Positions 8,833 through 17,909 of a stretch of DNA of 64,000 nt are shown piece by piece (the stretch's first letter is position 1; each line of letters opens with the position of its first letter). The DNA is taken from assembly GCF_001696455.1 (NCBI RefSeq), contig NZ_MAUJ01000004.1:427557-491556 (forward strand). The letters run 5' to 3'. A program made the position numbers and the translations under genes. The notes beneath the pieces were generated by a model. It was not told the origin of the DNA and did not search any database. It saw only the letters and a list, made by a program, of their open reading frames with translations. Origin of the DNA: Pseudoalteromonas luteoviolacea. Its GTDB lineage: Bacteria; Pseudomonadota; Gammaproteobacteria; Enterobacterales; Alteromonadaceae.

Positions 8833-9387
8833 ATGCGTTCTATTTCTATTTGTGGTTTATTCGTGCTGATGGGGTGTGCTAATACAAATCTAGATCAAGC
8901 ATTTGTTGAAGACAATTGGCGCTACGCCACGGATCCACATGGCAGTATAGTTATCCTAAAGGAGCCTCTAGTACAGGCAAATCGGGTAAAAATTGGATTT
9001 GATAGGGTGCCTCGTGTCGACAAAGCAAATAACTCTTGGGTGGAGCTGATTTATGACATTCCCGCGGGAGATTTGAGCGCGGTATCGGGTATCGCAATAA
9101 CCTATGAGAGCGACCGCCCTCTGGTTATTAAGTTGTCGCAAAAAGAGTATGGAGGGGAAGGTGATAAAAGCTATGCGCACTATCAAGCTATATTACCTGT
9201 CGCTGCCACACCGACTTCTAAACGCGTCGATATTGCGAGCTTTGCTCGCCCTGATTGGACTCCCGAGTGGTCGCAGGACAAGGGCATCGTAAAAACCTCT
9301 GTGTCGGCGTTGTATTTTGTGCCAGATTTGACAGATAAAGCCGGAGGCAAAGCCCAAATGACCATTCACAAATTAGCGCTTTATTGA
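8833..9387 (+). CDS. Small lipoprotein, possible carbohydrate-binding-like beta fold
   Basis: The protein starts MRSISICGLFVLMGCANT: a short lipoprotein signal with lipobox LMGC. The residues after Cys (NTN) carry no Asp at +2, so outer-membrane sorting is expected. The rest (about 165 residues) is beta-rich, with AVSGIAITYESDRPLVIKL and a late FVPDLTD segment. This recalls galactose-binding-like or CBM11/CIA30-like sandwich domains that follow secreted glycosidases, but I do not recognise the family with certainty. The start at 8833 has AAGGA upstream. Its 3' end overlaps the convergent LysR gene by 15 bp. Confidence 0.7.
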   Translation: MRSISICGLFVLMGCANTNLDQAFVEDNWRYATDPHGSIVILKEPLVQANRVKIGFDRVPRVDKANNSWVELIYDIPAGDLSAVSGIAITYESDRPLVIKLSQKEYGGEGDKSYAHYQAILPVAATPTSKRVDIASFARPDWTPEWSQDKGIVKTSVSALYFVPDLTDKAGGKAQMTIHKLALY

Positions 9388-10293
9388 TTCTACTTGGCCA
9401 AGTAAGAGGCTGTTTTGGGCTGCAAATGAGTCCACGAGTTGTGTTTTAAAGGCGCGGATCCGCGCCACTTCTCTCGAGTCGTGGTGTGACAGCATCCAGA
9501 TATCAAAGGCAATGTCCGGTTTGCAGTTTGGCACTCTAATTAATTCAGGCGTTTTATCCCCTATAAAACAAGGTAAACGGGCAATACCTAGGCCGGATTT
9601 AGCCGCTTCTACTTGCATCGCCGAATGATTTAAACGGCAGATAGTTCCCAAATGTGCAAATGGCGAGGTTTTTATCCATTCAGGGTAGCGACCTAATTCA
9701 CCCCAGCCAATGAGCTTGGCGCTACTTTGTTCTGTCCAAGGGTCGTGCTTGGCTAAATAGGCTGGCGTGGCGTAGTAACAGGTAGCAATTTTACCAACCA
9801 TCCGACCTATCAAGGGTTCTGGTGGCATCATATTGTTGGGTAATATTCGAAGAGCAATATCAACTTCTCGTTCGTTTAAGTCCATAACTTGGCTTGATAA
9901 CACCACTTCAATATCGATGTCTGGATAGGTTTGGCTGAATGAAGTTATCATCGGCATGAGCAAGTGGTTGGCTATCGCATCTGAGGTCGTAACACGTATT
10001 GCACCACTGAGCTGCGCGTCAAGCCCTTGAATTAAGTTACATGCAGTACCAATCGCTGACTCAGCTTGCTCTGCAAAGTGTACTAGCGTTTCGCCTTGCT
10101 CTGTTAATTTAAACCCAGAGACGTCTCGCTGGAATAGTTTAGTGCCTAAACTTGACTCCAACTGATCTATACGTCGTGTAATGGTTGAGTGGCTACTGCC
10201 TAGCTGCTGCGCAGTGGCGCGTGCACTACCACTTCGCACCATGGCTAAAAAGTAGTGAAGATCTTGCCAGTTCATGTTCGATTTTTGCAACAT
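9373..10293 (-). CDS. LysR-family transcriptional regulator
   Basis: A LysR regulator of about 306 residues. The DNA-binding domain reads WQDLHYFLAMVRSGSARATA, and the next motif, GSSHSTITRRIDQLE, is the recognition helix, followed by a LysR substrate-binding domain. I used the ATG at 10293, which has GGAA six bases upstream; an ATG at 10275 (MNWQDL) is the alternative and would look more typical for the family. The frame itself opens further upstream at 10365. It is divergent from the SRPBCC gene at 10389 and tail-to-tail with the lipoprotein gene. The target is probably the SRPBCC gene and itself. Confidence 0.85.
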   Translation of the reverse strand: MLQKSNMNWQDLHYFLAMVRSGSARATAQQLGSSHSTITRRIDQLESSLGTKLFQRDVSGFKLTEQGETLVHFAEQAESAIGTACNLIQGLDAQLSGAIRVTTSDAIANHLLMPMITSFSQTYPDIDIEVVLSSQVMDLNEREVDIALRILPNNMMPPEPLIGRMVGKIATCYYATPAYLAKHDPWTEQSSAKLIGWGELGRYPEWIKTSPFAHLGTICRLNHSAMQVEAAKSGLGIARLPCFIGDKTPELIRVPNCKPDIAFDIWMLSHHDSREVARIRAFKTQLVDSFAAQNSLLLGQVESIKR

Positions 10294-10388
10294 GATGTTC
10301 CAATAATGTCTGTATCGTATCGTTTTTAGTCCGCTTATAGTTACACCAGACAAAGAAATTGGCAACTAAATAAACGGTAAGTATTGCT

Positions 10389-10910
10389 ATGAACATATAC
10401 AACAAACAGACAATTAACGCACCCATCGAACAGGTATGGAAGTTAGTCGCAGAAGATTTTGCAAATGCATATAAATGGATGAGTGGGGTTGTGCACAGTT
10501 ACGAGATAAATCATGGCCTAAAAGGTGAAACCCCTGTCGCTGGGCGTGTATGTAACTTAGAGAATCACGAGAACCCATTTCACGCCGTAGAAAATATTTT
10601 GCGCTTTGATAAAACATCACACACCTTAGTCTTTGAAGTTATTCCAGTTAAAGAGCGAGGCCCTCAACTACCCATTGTAAAAAACAAAGTGACGATTCAG
10701 CTAACGGCCACATCAGGCGGACAGACTTTAGTGCGCTGGCACAGCAACGTGACCCTTAAATGGATAGGAAAGGTGCTGTATCCAATTTTAAAGCTGGGCC
10801 TTTATAAAGCATTTTCGGATATTTTACAGGATTTGAAGGCCTATATAGAAACCGGCCACCCCAGCAAGCGCAAAGTGAGCTCAGACAAAAAGTTACTGGC
10901 GGCGACGTAG
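10389..10910 (+). CDS. SRPBCC (START-like) family protein
   Basis: A 173-residue cytosolic protein beginning INAPIEQVWKLVAEDFANAYKWM, the usual first strand and helix of SRPBCC ligand-binding proteins (polyketide cyclase/dehydrase or Aha1-like group). The later segment TLVRWHSNVTLKWIGK and a final long amphipathic helix also fit. These proteins bind hydrophobic ligands in a deep cavity; no ligand or enzyme activity can be assigned. The divergent LysR gene suggests inducible expression. The C-terminal 15 residues are basic and probably disordered. Confidence 0.75.
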   Translation: MNIYNKQTINAPIEQVWKLVAEDFANAYKWMSGVVHSYEINHGLKGETPVAGRVCNLENHENPFHAVENILRFDKTSHTLVFEVIPVKERGPQLPIVKNKVTIQLTATSGGQTLVRWHSNVTLKWIGKVLYPILKLGLYKAFSDILQDLKAYIETGHPSKRKVSSDKKLLAAT

Positions 10911-11210
10911 ACAAAGCACATCTTTGCGCACAGATGGTTAAATGTAAATACACTCATAGAAGCTGAGTTTGGGAAGCCTTTGGAGGAGTGATTTAAGTAC
11001 TTTGATAAAACTCAAAGTTGAAAATTCGCAGTTTTTGACGATGCTTAAAGGACTGAATGTTCACCTCAGTAATATTAAAAAGATTTGTATACTCAGACTG
11101 TAAGCGCAGTCTGACGTCCTGATCTTCGTTGTATTGCCGACTAGGGTGTGGAGCGTGGCTATTGATGTATCACTTCCTCTTTTTGTTTCGAAGCGCACAG
11201 TTGGGCGGGA
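10911..11210. other. 300-bp intergenic region before the PAS histidine kinase
   Basis: No gene was found here. The one clear structure is the dyad at 11093-11114, listed separately. No convincing terminator for the SRPBCC gene is visible. Confidence 0.5.
11093..11114. promoter_or_regulatory. Perfect dyad upstream of the PAS histidine kinase gene
   Basis: TCAGACTG (11093-11100) and CAGTCTGA (11107-11114) form a perfect 8-bp inverted repeat with a 6-base spacer TAAGCG, 96 bp before the kinase ATG. No T-run follows, so an operator or a leader hairpin is likelier than a terminator. Confidence 0.4.
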
Positions 11211-13634
11211 ATGAGTATTAAATACCGTCAGACACCTTGGTTCATGCCTGCTGTATCAGCTTTTTTGGTGCTGATGATTTTGCTTTACTTTAGTGTAAAA
11301 GAGCAATCGAACCTCATTGAAAAAGAACTGTTTGAAATAAAGGAGCAGCGGGCATGGCAAGCTGGATTCATTGCCGAACAATTAGAGCAACGCTTGCGCT
11401 ATGCGTCCGCATCGTCATTTCGATTGGCCAAAGCCGTACAAACTCGTTTAGAGCAAGACAATTTAACCACAAAAAATAGCCTTGCAAGTATCACCCAGCC
11501 ATACCCCGACGGGTCAATTCGAACGCGAGAAGCTGTATTTAGTGGCTTGCATCAGGCGGGTATATATTTGCCAGCAGGCGTTATGCTCACAGCTGAAAAG
11601 TCAAGGCACTTAATGCTTGTCAAAGAGACCGTTGAAATGTTTGGGCAAGGCGCACTTTCAAATCAATTTTCAGATACTTGGTTTATGAACGAAGATGGCG
11701 GCATTGTTATTTACTGGCCCCAAGAGCCGGATTTTGTTTTCAAGGCACCGGAAGGGTTTAGCTACTTAGGCAGTGCTTGGTTGGTGCCCAATGCGCCGCC
11801 GAGCACGTATTGGACTCCTTTGATGCAAGACCCAATACCAGAGCTACTCATGCTATCGGCAGTGACGCCTGTATATGTCGATGGGGTATGGCGTGGCTCT
11901 GTAGGGCACGATATCACACTACAAAGCTTGCTTGATAATGCGCAATTGTTAAAAGGCGAGCAACAAAGCGAGTTTATTCTACTCAATGAAAAAGGTTTAG
12001 TCGTTGCATCTGATGTAGCGGGGTTACTGCAAACAGGCAATGATAGAAACTTCGATACTCAGCTTATGGTGCGAGATTGGAATGAAGCTTATCAAAGCCT
12101 TTGGGCTCAAAGTGCCACTTATTTAGTCCATAAACAGCGGCTATATACGATGTCTACGATTAACTCTCAAGGTTGGGTATTTATGACCTCCACGCCACTA
12201 CAACCTGTAACAGATAAAATAAAAAGTGCATTTACCGCATTGCAGAGCATGGCTTTTTTGAGCATTGCGGCAGAAGTCATCATTTTAACTCTGTTGTTTG
12301 CGTACTTTCACCGGCGTAATAAAGCGTATGTCAAACATCTTAAAGATGCGTCAGCGCTATTGGCTGAAGAGAAACTCCGTTACGAAACATTAGTGGATAA
12401 AATCCCTTCCATTGTGTATCGGTGCCTGAATGACAAATATTGGACCATGCTCTATTTAAATGGCGCGGTGGAGTTCGCAACGGGCTACCATGCCGAGGAT
12501 TTTATTGACAACAAGTCGTTGGCATTTGCCGATATCATCTATCCAGATGATCAGGGTATGGTGTGGCAAGTTATCCAAGAGGCGCTCGATGTCAGTGGAC
12601 GCTTTAAAGTAGTTTACCGAGTTATTCATAAAAATGGGCAAGTACGATGGATGATAGAGCGGGGAGGCTATAGCGATAATCAAGAGCACATTGAAGGCGT
12701 GATCACAGATATTACTGAGTTGAAAGAAGCTGAGCAGCAGCTGAAAGTGTCAAACATGACATTAGATGAAAAGGTGGCTTCTAAAACTGCTGAACTTCAA
12801 ACGACCAATGAACAGCTGACCGAAAAAACCGCAAAACTCCAAGACTCGATTCTGACATTACAGGAAACACAAAACGAACTCATTGAAGCAGAAAAAATGG
12901 TTTCAATGACAAGTATGGTGGTGGGTATGGCCCATGAGATAAACACGCCGCTGGGGAATGTTGCGACTGCTGAGTCTACCATAGCAACCAAAGTAGAGCA
13001 GCTACAGTATGCGCTAGCACATGACCAGCTTAAAAAGTCGGATTTGGTGCAAAGTTTAGAGGTCATTCAATTAAGTCTGCAATCCAATGATGCAAGCCTC
13101 AAAGCGTTATTAAGCCTTAGTGAGCGGTTTCAGAGTTTGCATTACAGCCATGATGTAAAATTGGAGCGAGGTGAATTTTCACTTAAGCTCTTAGCAACGC
13201 AAATTGTGGAGAAGTTTACGACAACGCTTGGACGTAAGAATATTCAATTTGATATTAACATTGATGAGGGGCTTACTTTACATGGTTCGATTGAAGCCAT
13301 TGATGAGGTACTCACCAAACTGATTGAAAACTCGCTCAAACATGGGTTTGTATCTTTAGATGACGGGCACATCTGGCTCGATGCCCACTTTGATACGCAT
13401 TTGCATGCAGCGGTGATTACGTATCGTGACAATGGCAATGGTATCTCTCCCAGCATCGAAGGGAATATTTTTATTCCTTTTGCCTCGCAAGCCCTTAATC
13501 AAGGTGGTGGTGGTTTAGGGTTGAGTCGAGTTTATAACATTATTCGCTCGGAGTTTGAGGGCAAGATAGAATTTCAATCTCCCGAAAACCAGCAAGGAGT
13601 TTGCTTTGTGATTACGCTCCCCATGACTGAGTAA
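11211..13634 (+). CDS. PAS-domain sensor histidine kinase
   Basis: Layout: membrane segment (about 10-28), a large extracytoplasmic sensor region (about 35-340) with an SVGHDITLQSLLDNA motif typical of dCache-type sensors, a second membrane segment (about 345-365), a PAS_3-like domain (about 390-505, ending GVITDITELKEAE), a coiled coil rich in K/E/T (505-560), then the kinase core. The H box is MVVGMAHEINTPLGN (His near 574), the N box ENSLKHG and the G box GGGGLGLSRVYNI, as in DctB/HisKA kinases with a coiled linker. It has no receiver domain and no adjacent response regulator, so it is an orphan here. The GGGCGGGA before the ATG is a weak ribosome-binding site. Confidence 0.87.
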   Translation: MSIKYRQTPWFMPAVSAFLVLMILLYFSVKEQSNLIEKELFEIKEQRAWQAGFIAEQLEQRLRYASASSFRLAKAVQTRLEQDNLTTKNSLASITQPYPDGSIRTREAVFSGLHQAGIYLPAGVMLTAEKSRHLMLVKETVEMFGQGALSNQFSDTWFMNEDGGIVIYWPQEPDFVFKAPEGFSYLGSAWLVPNAPPSTYWTPLMQDPIPELLMLSAVTPVYVDGVWRGSVGHDITLQSLLDNAQLLKGEQQSEFILLNEKGLVVASDVAGLLQTGNDRNFDTQLMVRDWNEAYQSLWAQSATYLVHKQRLYTMSTINSQGWVFMTSTPLQPVTDKIKSAFTALQSMAFLSIAAEVIILTLLFAYFHRRNKAYVKHLKDASALLAEEKLRYETLVDKIPSIVYRCLNDKYWTMLYLNGAVEFATGYHAEDFIDNKSLAFADIIYPDDQGMVWQVIQEALDVSGRFKVVYRVIHKNGQVRWMIERGGYSDNQEHIEGVITDITELKEAEQQLKVSNMTLDEKVASKTAELQTTNEQLTEKTAKLQDSILTLQETQNELIEAEKMVSMTSMVVGMAHEINTPLGNVATAESTIATKVEQLQYALAHDQLKKSDLVQSLEVIQLSLQSNDASLKALLSLSERFQSLHYSHDVKLERGEFSLKLLATQIVEKFTTTLGRKNIQFDINIDEGLTLHGSIEAIDEVLTKLIENSLKHGFVSLDDGHIWLDAHFDTHLHAAVITYRDNGNGISPSIEGNIFIPFASQALNQGGGGLGLSRVYNIIRSEFEGKIEFQSPENQQGVCFVITLPMTE

Positions 13635-13787
13635 TCTATTTTCCTGCTTAACCCTACATGCCTTCTTGATGACAAACTAGTTTGCCAAAAATCGTGTTTA
13701 TTGTGTGATGAATCAAAATTTATTGTCACAGTTTCAATGTGCGTCGTGACTATGTATATAAGCTAGTTAAATTGGAGTGATGTGGTA

Positions 13788-14978
13788 ATGTTGAATGATG
13801 CACTTGAACAAATGGAAATTAAACAAGAAGGCAGTATGAGCAGCTTAGACGTACAGTTGGCACAATTGGTACAGCAAGCAAAAAATGGAGATGAAAAAGC
13901 GTTTTCACAACTCGTAGAGCGACTCTCGAATATGGTCAGTAGCATTGCATTGGCGATTACCAAAGATATTGCCCACAGTGAAGATGTAACACAGAAAGTG
14001 TTTATCAAAGTGTGGCAAAAACTACATGAGCTTAAAAACAATGGTAGTGTCTTGCCTTGGGTGCGGCAATTAACACGCTACACAGCGCTTAATCACATTA
14101 GAGACTTAGGTGGCTCGCACGACACCGCGATGAGCAATGAAAATATTGAGATACTGTTGGCGCAATTAGCTGACACAGGCGCTAGTCAGGACAAAGCGCT
14201 GATTCAATGGCAGCAAAACGAAGTGCTTTATCATTTACTTGAAAGTTTACCCGATGAAAGTCGAGAGGTGGTCGTGCTATTTTATCGCGAAGAACAAAAC
14301 TCTCGGGTTGTTGGCAGTTTATTGGGGATCAGCGAGAGTCTGGTTAGAAAGCGTTTACAGCGTACGCGTGCTGTGCTCAAGGAGCAGATACTTGCGCAAT
14401 ATGGCAAAGTACTCTTAGCCAGTGCACCGCTTGGTATGTCATCGGCGCTCGTGGCGTTGAGTGTAACCGCTTCACCGGTTGCAGCAGCTTCAACAGGCTC
14501 CATGCTGGCCAGTAGTCAGAGTCAATGGTTTATTAAACTGTTTGCTATGTTTGGCGGTGCGGTCTTTGGCGGCGGCATGGCATTGTTTGCAAATAACGTT
14601 AGCGCAAAACGGGCCCTCACTTATTTTGACGACCCACAAGTTGTCCGACGACTGCACAAAGAGCGAAGGCAAACCAATATTTGGATTGTGCTCAGTACGG
14701 TATTAATGAGCTTAGCCTACATGTATACGTCGGGTTGGCTTATGCCTGCCTTAAGCTTCGTGTTCTTGCTGGTGGGGGTGACTCGGTTTGTACTCAGTAT
14801 GGCAGCCGCTAATCGGTCGCGTTTGTTGAAACAAGCAGAGTTTGATGATAGTGCATATCAGCGTCTCGTGCGGCAACAAAGAAATGGTTTTTTGGGGTTA
14901 GGGTTGGGCGCGCTGGGGGGAGCTTGCGGACTTATTTGGGGTTTGATTCTAAGTGGTCGATTCAGCCAGTTGTTATAA
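13788..14978 (+). CDS. ECF-type sigma factor with a C-terminal membrane extension
   Basis: Residues about 20-95 form sigma region 2 (LVQQAKNGDEKAFSQLVERL, HSEDVTQKVFIKVW) and about 145-200 form region 4 (LLESLPDESREVVVLFYREE, LLGISESLVRKRLQR). The remaining 190 residues contain four or five hydrophobic segments (near 210-235, 250-270, 298-338 and 370-392). Ordinary ECF sigma factors stop near 190 residues, so this one is probably tethered to the membrane by its own tail, and no anti-sigma gene is adjacent. I chose the ATG at 13788 because GGAG at 13774 has better spacing to it than to the GTG at 13782. It converges on the ABC transporter operon. Regulon and signal are unknown. Confidence 0.83.
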   Translation: MLNDALEQMEIKQEGSMSSLDVQLAQLVQQAKNGDEKAFSQLVERLSNMVSSIALAITKDIAHSEDVTQKVFIKVWQKLHELKNNGSVLPWVRQLTRYTALNHIRDLGGSHDTAMSNENIEILLAQLADTGASQDKALIQWQQNEVLYHLLESLPDESREVVVLFYREEQNSRVVGSLLGISESLVRKRLQRTRAVLKEQILAQYGKVLLASAPLGMSSALVALSVTASPVAAASTGSMLASSQSQWFIKLFAMFGGAVFGGGMALFANNVSAKRALTYFDDPQVVRRLHKERRQTNIWIVLSTVLMSLAYMYTSGWLMPALSFVFLLVGVTRFVLSMAAANRSRLLKQAEFDDSAYQRLVRQQRNGFLGLGLGALGGACGLIWGLILSGRFSQLL

Positions 14979-14985
14979 ATCTATG

Positions 14986-15021
14986 AGGGTCAGTCTTATA
15001 TAGAGCGCTAAGATTGACCCT
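14986..15021. terminator. Hairpin terminator between the sigma factor and ABC operon
   Basis: Arms 14986-14998 and 15009-15021 pair over 13 bp with a single G-T wobble, followed by an A/T-rich stretch on either side. It lies between two convergent genes and probably acts in both directions. Confidence 0.75.
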
Positions 15022-15027
15022 TGAATT

Positions 15028-16506
15028 TTAATCTATATGACCGCCCCTTCGGCCTGTGGCCTGTGGCCTTGTGAGTGTGCATACATTTTTGAATGTGCTG
15101 TAGATCAGCAGCATAGACAATAAAATGAGCCAAAATAGCGGTGTAAAGCTGACGTTTGGTGTAGAAAAGTGCTTATCAAATTGAGGCAATGTCGAGAGAT
15201 CGGTGATTGTGGGTCGCGCATTGCAGCCTTTACAAGGAGAAAAGTCGCCATTTTGATTGGCTTTGACTATCTCTTTTGCAAAAAAGGACTTTAAAGCTTG
15301 ATGATGCATCTGTACCTGGGACATAAATGCGGTGTGCCGCGAAAGCCCATTGCCTGACAGCTCAACTAACATAGAATGCGTCAAAGTGGCTACAGATAAA
15401 TATTTTAGCCACATGACTTTATCTAGCTGCGCCTGCTGTATTTGGTGGTATTGCACGTCTAATTCTTGCATCGCTTGTTCAACGGCGCTTATGGTTGCTA
15501 TTTTTTTTGTTGCAAAATCACTTCTCGATCCATTGGCATTGGCAAGTTCTGGGTGATCTTGAAAAAACTGCGCTAACGTTTTTTCGGCGGCTTTTTTGGC
15601 TTCATCGGTGTGCGCTCTGAAGCTGTCTAAATATTGCATTCTAGAGGGCGTGGGGTTGGCATGGGTAATAAAGGTATTGATAAGCGCAGGCAGCACGACC
15701 ACAAATGATAGCCAACACGTGACCAAGATAGCGGCATTGGTGGCGGCACTTTTTCCTCGACTATTCACCCAAGCGCACAACGCAAGCCAAAAGCAGCAGT
15801 ACAACAGCGCAATGGTGGTAAAGCTCAACAGCACGGCAGGGTCAATATGTGGCCTAACTAATACAAATAACAGGTTACTGATCAGTAAAAAGGGTATCAA
15901 TATAATAGCGCCGCGCAACAGAATTTGTATCGTTAAAAGCTGACTGGCGGATCCGCCTTGCAATAAAAAGAGGCGCAGTTGGCCGTTATGCTGCTCGTTT
16001 GATAGCGCATTAAAGCATATACCGATAATCAGCAAGGGCAGCAGGTATATCAGTACGAAACTGAGATCAAATTGGCCAAGCAGTAAGTTAAGTGGATGAA
16101 CGTAGTCATATTGCTGAACAACTTGCTGCTTTTCCTGCACGAGCATTCGAAAATAATAGGGAAGTACGTCAGCTTGCCCGATGGCGATTGGGGATTGTGC
16201 AAGCGGTGGTTTAGTTGCGTAGTTGAGCATGACATAAAATGCTTGCGCGCGTAGGTCGTAGCGATCTTGCCACCAGTTCACCGGTTCCGTTGTCGAGAGC
16301 CTTTCTGGCAACTGGGTTGCAGCCGTTGTGATGCTGTCTTGCTGACTTTGCAAAGCTGTTTTGACGACCTTACTTTGCGTCTCGCTAAAAAGGTGGCCAT
16401 TAAAAAATGCTAGAATTGCCAATACGGCACTGAATATCACTATGATGAAAGTGACCTTTTCACGACACAGGTGTTTAAACTCAGTACTGATTAATAACCG
16501 TTTCAT
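15028..16506 (-). CDS. ABC-2 type transporter permease (DUF3526-like), gene 3 of the operon
   Basis: About 492 residues. A first membrane helix (about 17-37) is followed by a long extracytoplasmic region and a cluster of hydrophobic helices (LSFVLIYLLPLLIIGICF; LRGAIILIPFLLISNLLFVLV; CCFWLALCAWVNSRG; ILVTCWLSFVVVLPALINTF). A second extracytoplasmic stretch holds a CxxC-like CKGC, and a last helix ends FWLILLSMLLIYSTF. The ATG at 16506 overlaps the previous stop codon by four bases; a longer reading frame to 16590 would begin inside the neighbour. It works with the permease and ATPase upstream as an exporter or membrane-remodelling system. Substrate unknown. Confidence 0.82.
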   Translation of the reverse strand: MKRLLISTEFKHLCREKVTFIIVIFSAVLAILAFFNGHLFSETQSKVVKTALQSQQDSITTAATQLPERLSTTEPVNWWQDRYDLRAQAFYVMLNYATKPPLAQSPIAIGQADVLPYYFRMLVQEKQQVVQQYDYVHPLNLLLGQFDLSFVLIYLLPLLIIGICFNALSNEQHNGQLRLFLLQGGSASQLLTIQILLRGAIILIPFLLISNLLFVLVRPHIDPAVLLSFTTIALLYCCFWLALCAWVNSRGKSAATNAAILVTCWLSFVVVLPALINTFITHANPTPSRMQYLDSFRAHTDEAKKAAEKTLAQFFQDHPELANANGSRSDFATKKIATISAVEQAMQELDVQYHQIQQAQLDKVMWLKYLSVATLTHSMLVELSGNGLSRHTAFMSQVQMHHQALKSFFAKEIVKANQNGDFSPCKGCNARPTITDLSTLPQFDKHFSTPNVSFTPLFWLILLSMLLIYSTFKNVCTLTRPQATGRRGGHID

Positions 16507-17909
16507 CGCAGTGGCTCCTTTGTTAATTTTCGAACCGCGATAGCACCTAATAATAAAGCGGTCATAAGCCAGAGTATTAAGCCAACCCAATTAACTCGAT
16601 AGTGATGGGCTAGCGCTTTAAATGCTGGAGGGTGATATTCAAATTTGGGAATTTGTTGCCATAATTCTAGGTTGGCGACATAGCGGCCATGGCGCTTATG
16701 CGCATTATCACGTTGATTGTGATTGAGCACGCGTTGCATCATACGTCGATGCTGTTCGGCCTGTGCTAAAAAATGTTGGTGATGATGAAAGTCACTGGCA
16801 CTAAAAGCCATAGACAGTGATTGCACTGCTACCATAGGGCTTAACAAACTGGCTAAAAAGTAACTATTTGATTGCGCTTGCAACTGTTCTAGGCGCTCGC
16901 CAAATAAACGATCAAAGATTGCATCGGCATACTGCTCTCCAAATTGCAGTCTTGCTCCTGCATAGTCAAATGGGAGTTCGTTTGTAGAGTTCACCCCATA
17001 ATCTTGCAATAAAGACTGCTTAAAGCGCGCCAACGCTAATTCACGTTGCTCGGTATATACTTCGCGCTTTAGTCGGCTCTGGAAGGCTTGGCTTGAATCG
17101 AGTGGGTGAGCTGCTGCGCTATAATTCATCGCCAACTTGGGCACTAACAAAGTAGAAAAGGCCCACAGAGTTAACAGTACAATGAGGCTGCGTCTCGTAC
17201 TTTGTAATAGACAAGAAATCGCTACCGTTACAATCGACCACAGACCTACATAGCCAATATAAACACCAGCTAAACCGGCACTGCGTGACACTAACGTGGT
17301 GACACGACCTTGCTCAAATGAAATGGCGAATAGGTAAATCATAACGGGGAGGAGTAAGGCGAATGCGATGGCAAAAAGCACGCAGCATTTAGCGACAAAC
17401 AATTGCATCGGGTGCACTCCTGACGCCAAAGTTTGTTTTAATGTGCCTTGTTCTTTTTCAGCTGCAAACATCGGGTAGCCTATCAACAGTATCAGCAGTG
17501 GTAACAGTACTTGCAGGACAAATGCAGGTGTTAGGGAACCAAAGCGTGCGATAGGGAGGTTGTCTTGTATGGTTCTAAACAGGCCGTCATTTCGGGTATG
17601 CGCTTCGAGACGCACTATGTTCCCTTGAAACGCTTGCAGCCCGCCATCAATGGCGATAAATGGTAACGCCGGTTTTATCACATAAATTCCGTAGTGGGCT
17701 GCCGAGTGAGGGCCCTTTTCCCCTTGGTTTAGCCAACGCTTTTGTTCTTGCTGCGCGACCTCTTTGGCATCATTTTGGTAACTCTGATAACTTTGCCAGC
17801 CTGTAGTACATGCGAGCAATAAAAGTAACGAAGCGATGAGGCATAGCCACCAAAGTTGGCCTTGGCGTTTGGCGTCTAACCACTCTTTTTCGAGTGTTAA
17901 TTTAAACAT
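16503..17909 (-). CDS. ABC-2 type transporter permease (DUF3526-like), gene 2 of the operon
   Basis: A 468-residue membrane protein built like its downstream neighbour: an N-terminal helix (about 19-38), a large outside region, four or five clustered helices (from FVLQVLLPLLILLIGYPMF on), a second outside region rich in Q/H, and a final helix (LILWLMTALLLGAIAV). The motif AAEKEQGTLKQTLASGV is the cytoplasmic coupling segment common in ABC-2 permeases. Its start overlaps the ATPase stop codon by one base (TAATG) and its stop overlaps the next start, so all three are translationally coupled. The two permeases probably form a heterodimer. Confidence 0.84.
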   Translation of the reverse strand: MFKLTLEKEWLDAKRQGQLWWLCLIASLLLLLACTTGWQSYQSYQNDAKEVAQQEQKRWLNQGEKGPHSAAHYGIYVIKPALPFIAIDGGLQAFQGNIVRLEAHTRNDGLFRTIQDNLPIARFGSLTPAFVLQVLLPLLILLIGYPMFAAEKEQGTLKQTLASGVHPMQLFVAKCCVLFAIAFALLLPVMIYLFAISFEQGRVTTLVSRSAGLAGVYIGYVGLWSIVTVAISCLLQSTRRSLIVLLTLWAFSTLLVPKLAMNYSAAAHPLDSSQAFQSRLKREVYTEQRELALARFKQSLLQDYGVNSTNELPFDYAGARLQFGEQYADAIFDRLFGERLEQLQAQSNSYFLASLLSPMVAVQSLSMAFSASDFHHHQHFLAQAEQHRRMMQRVLNHNQRDNAHKRHGRYVANLELWQQIPKFEYHPPAFKALAHHYRVNWVGLILWLMTALLLGAIAVRKLTKEPLR

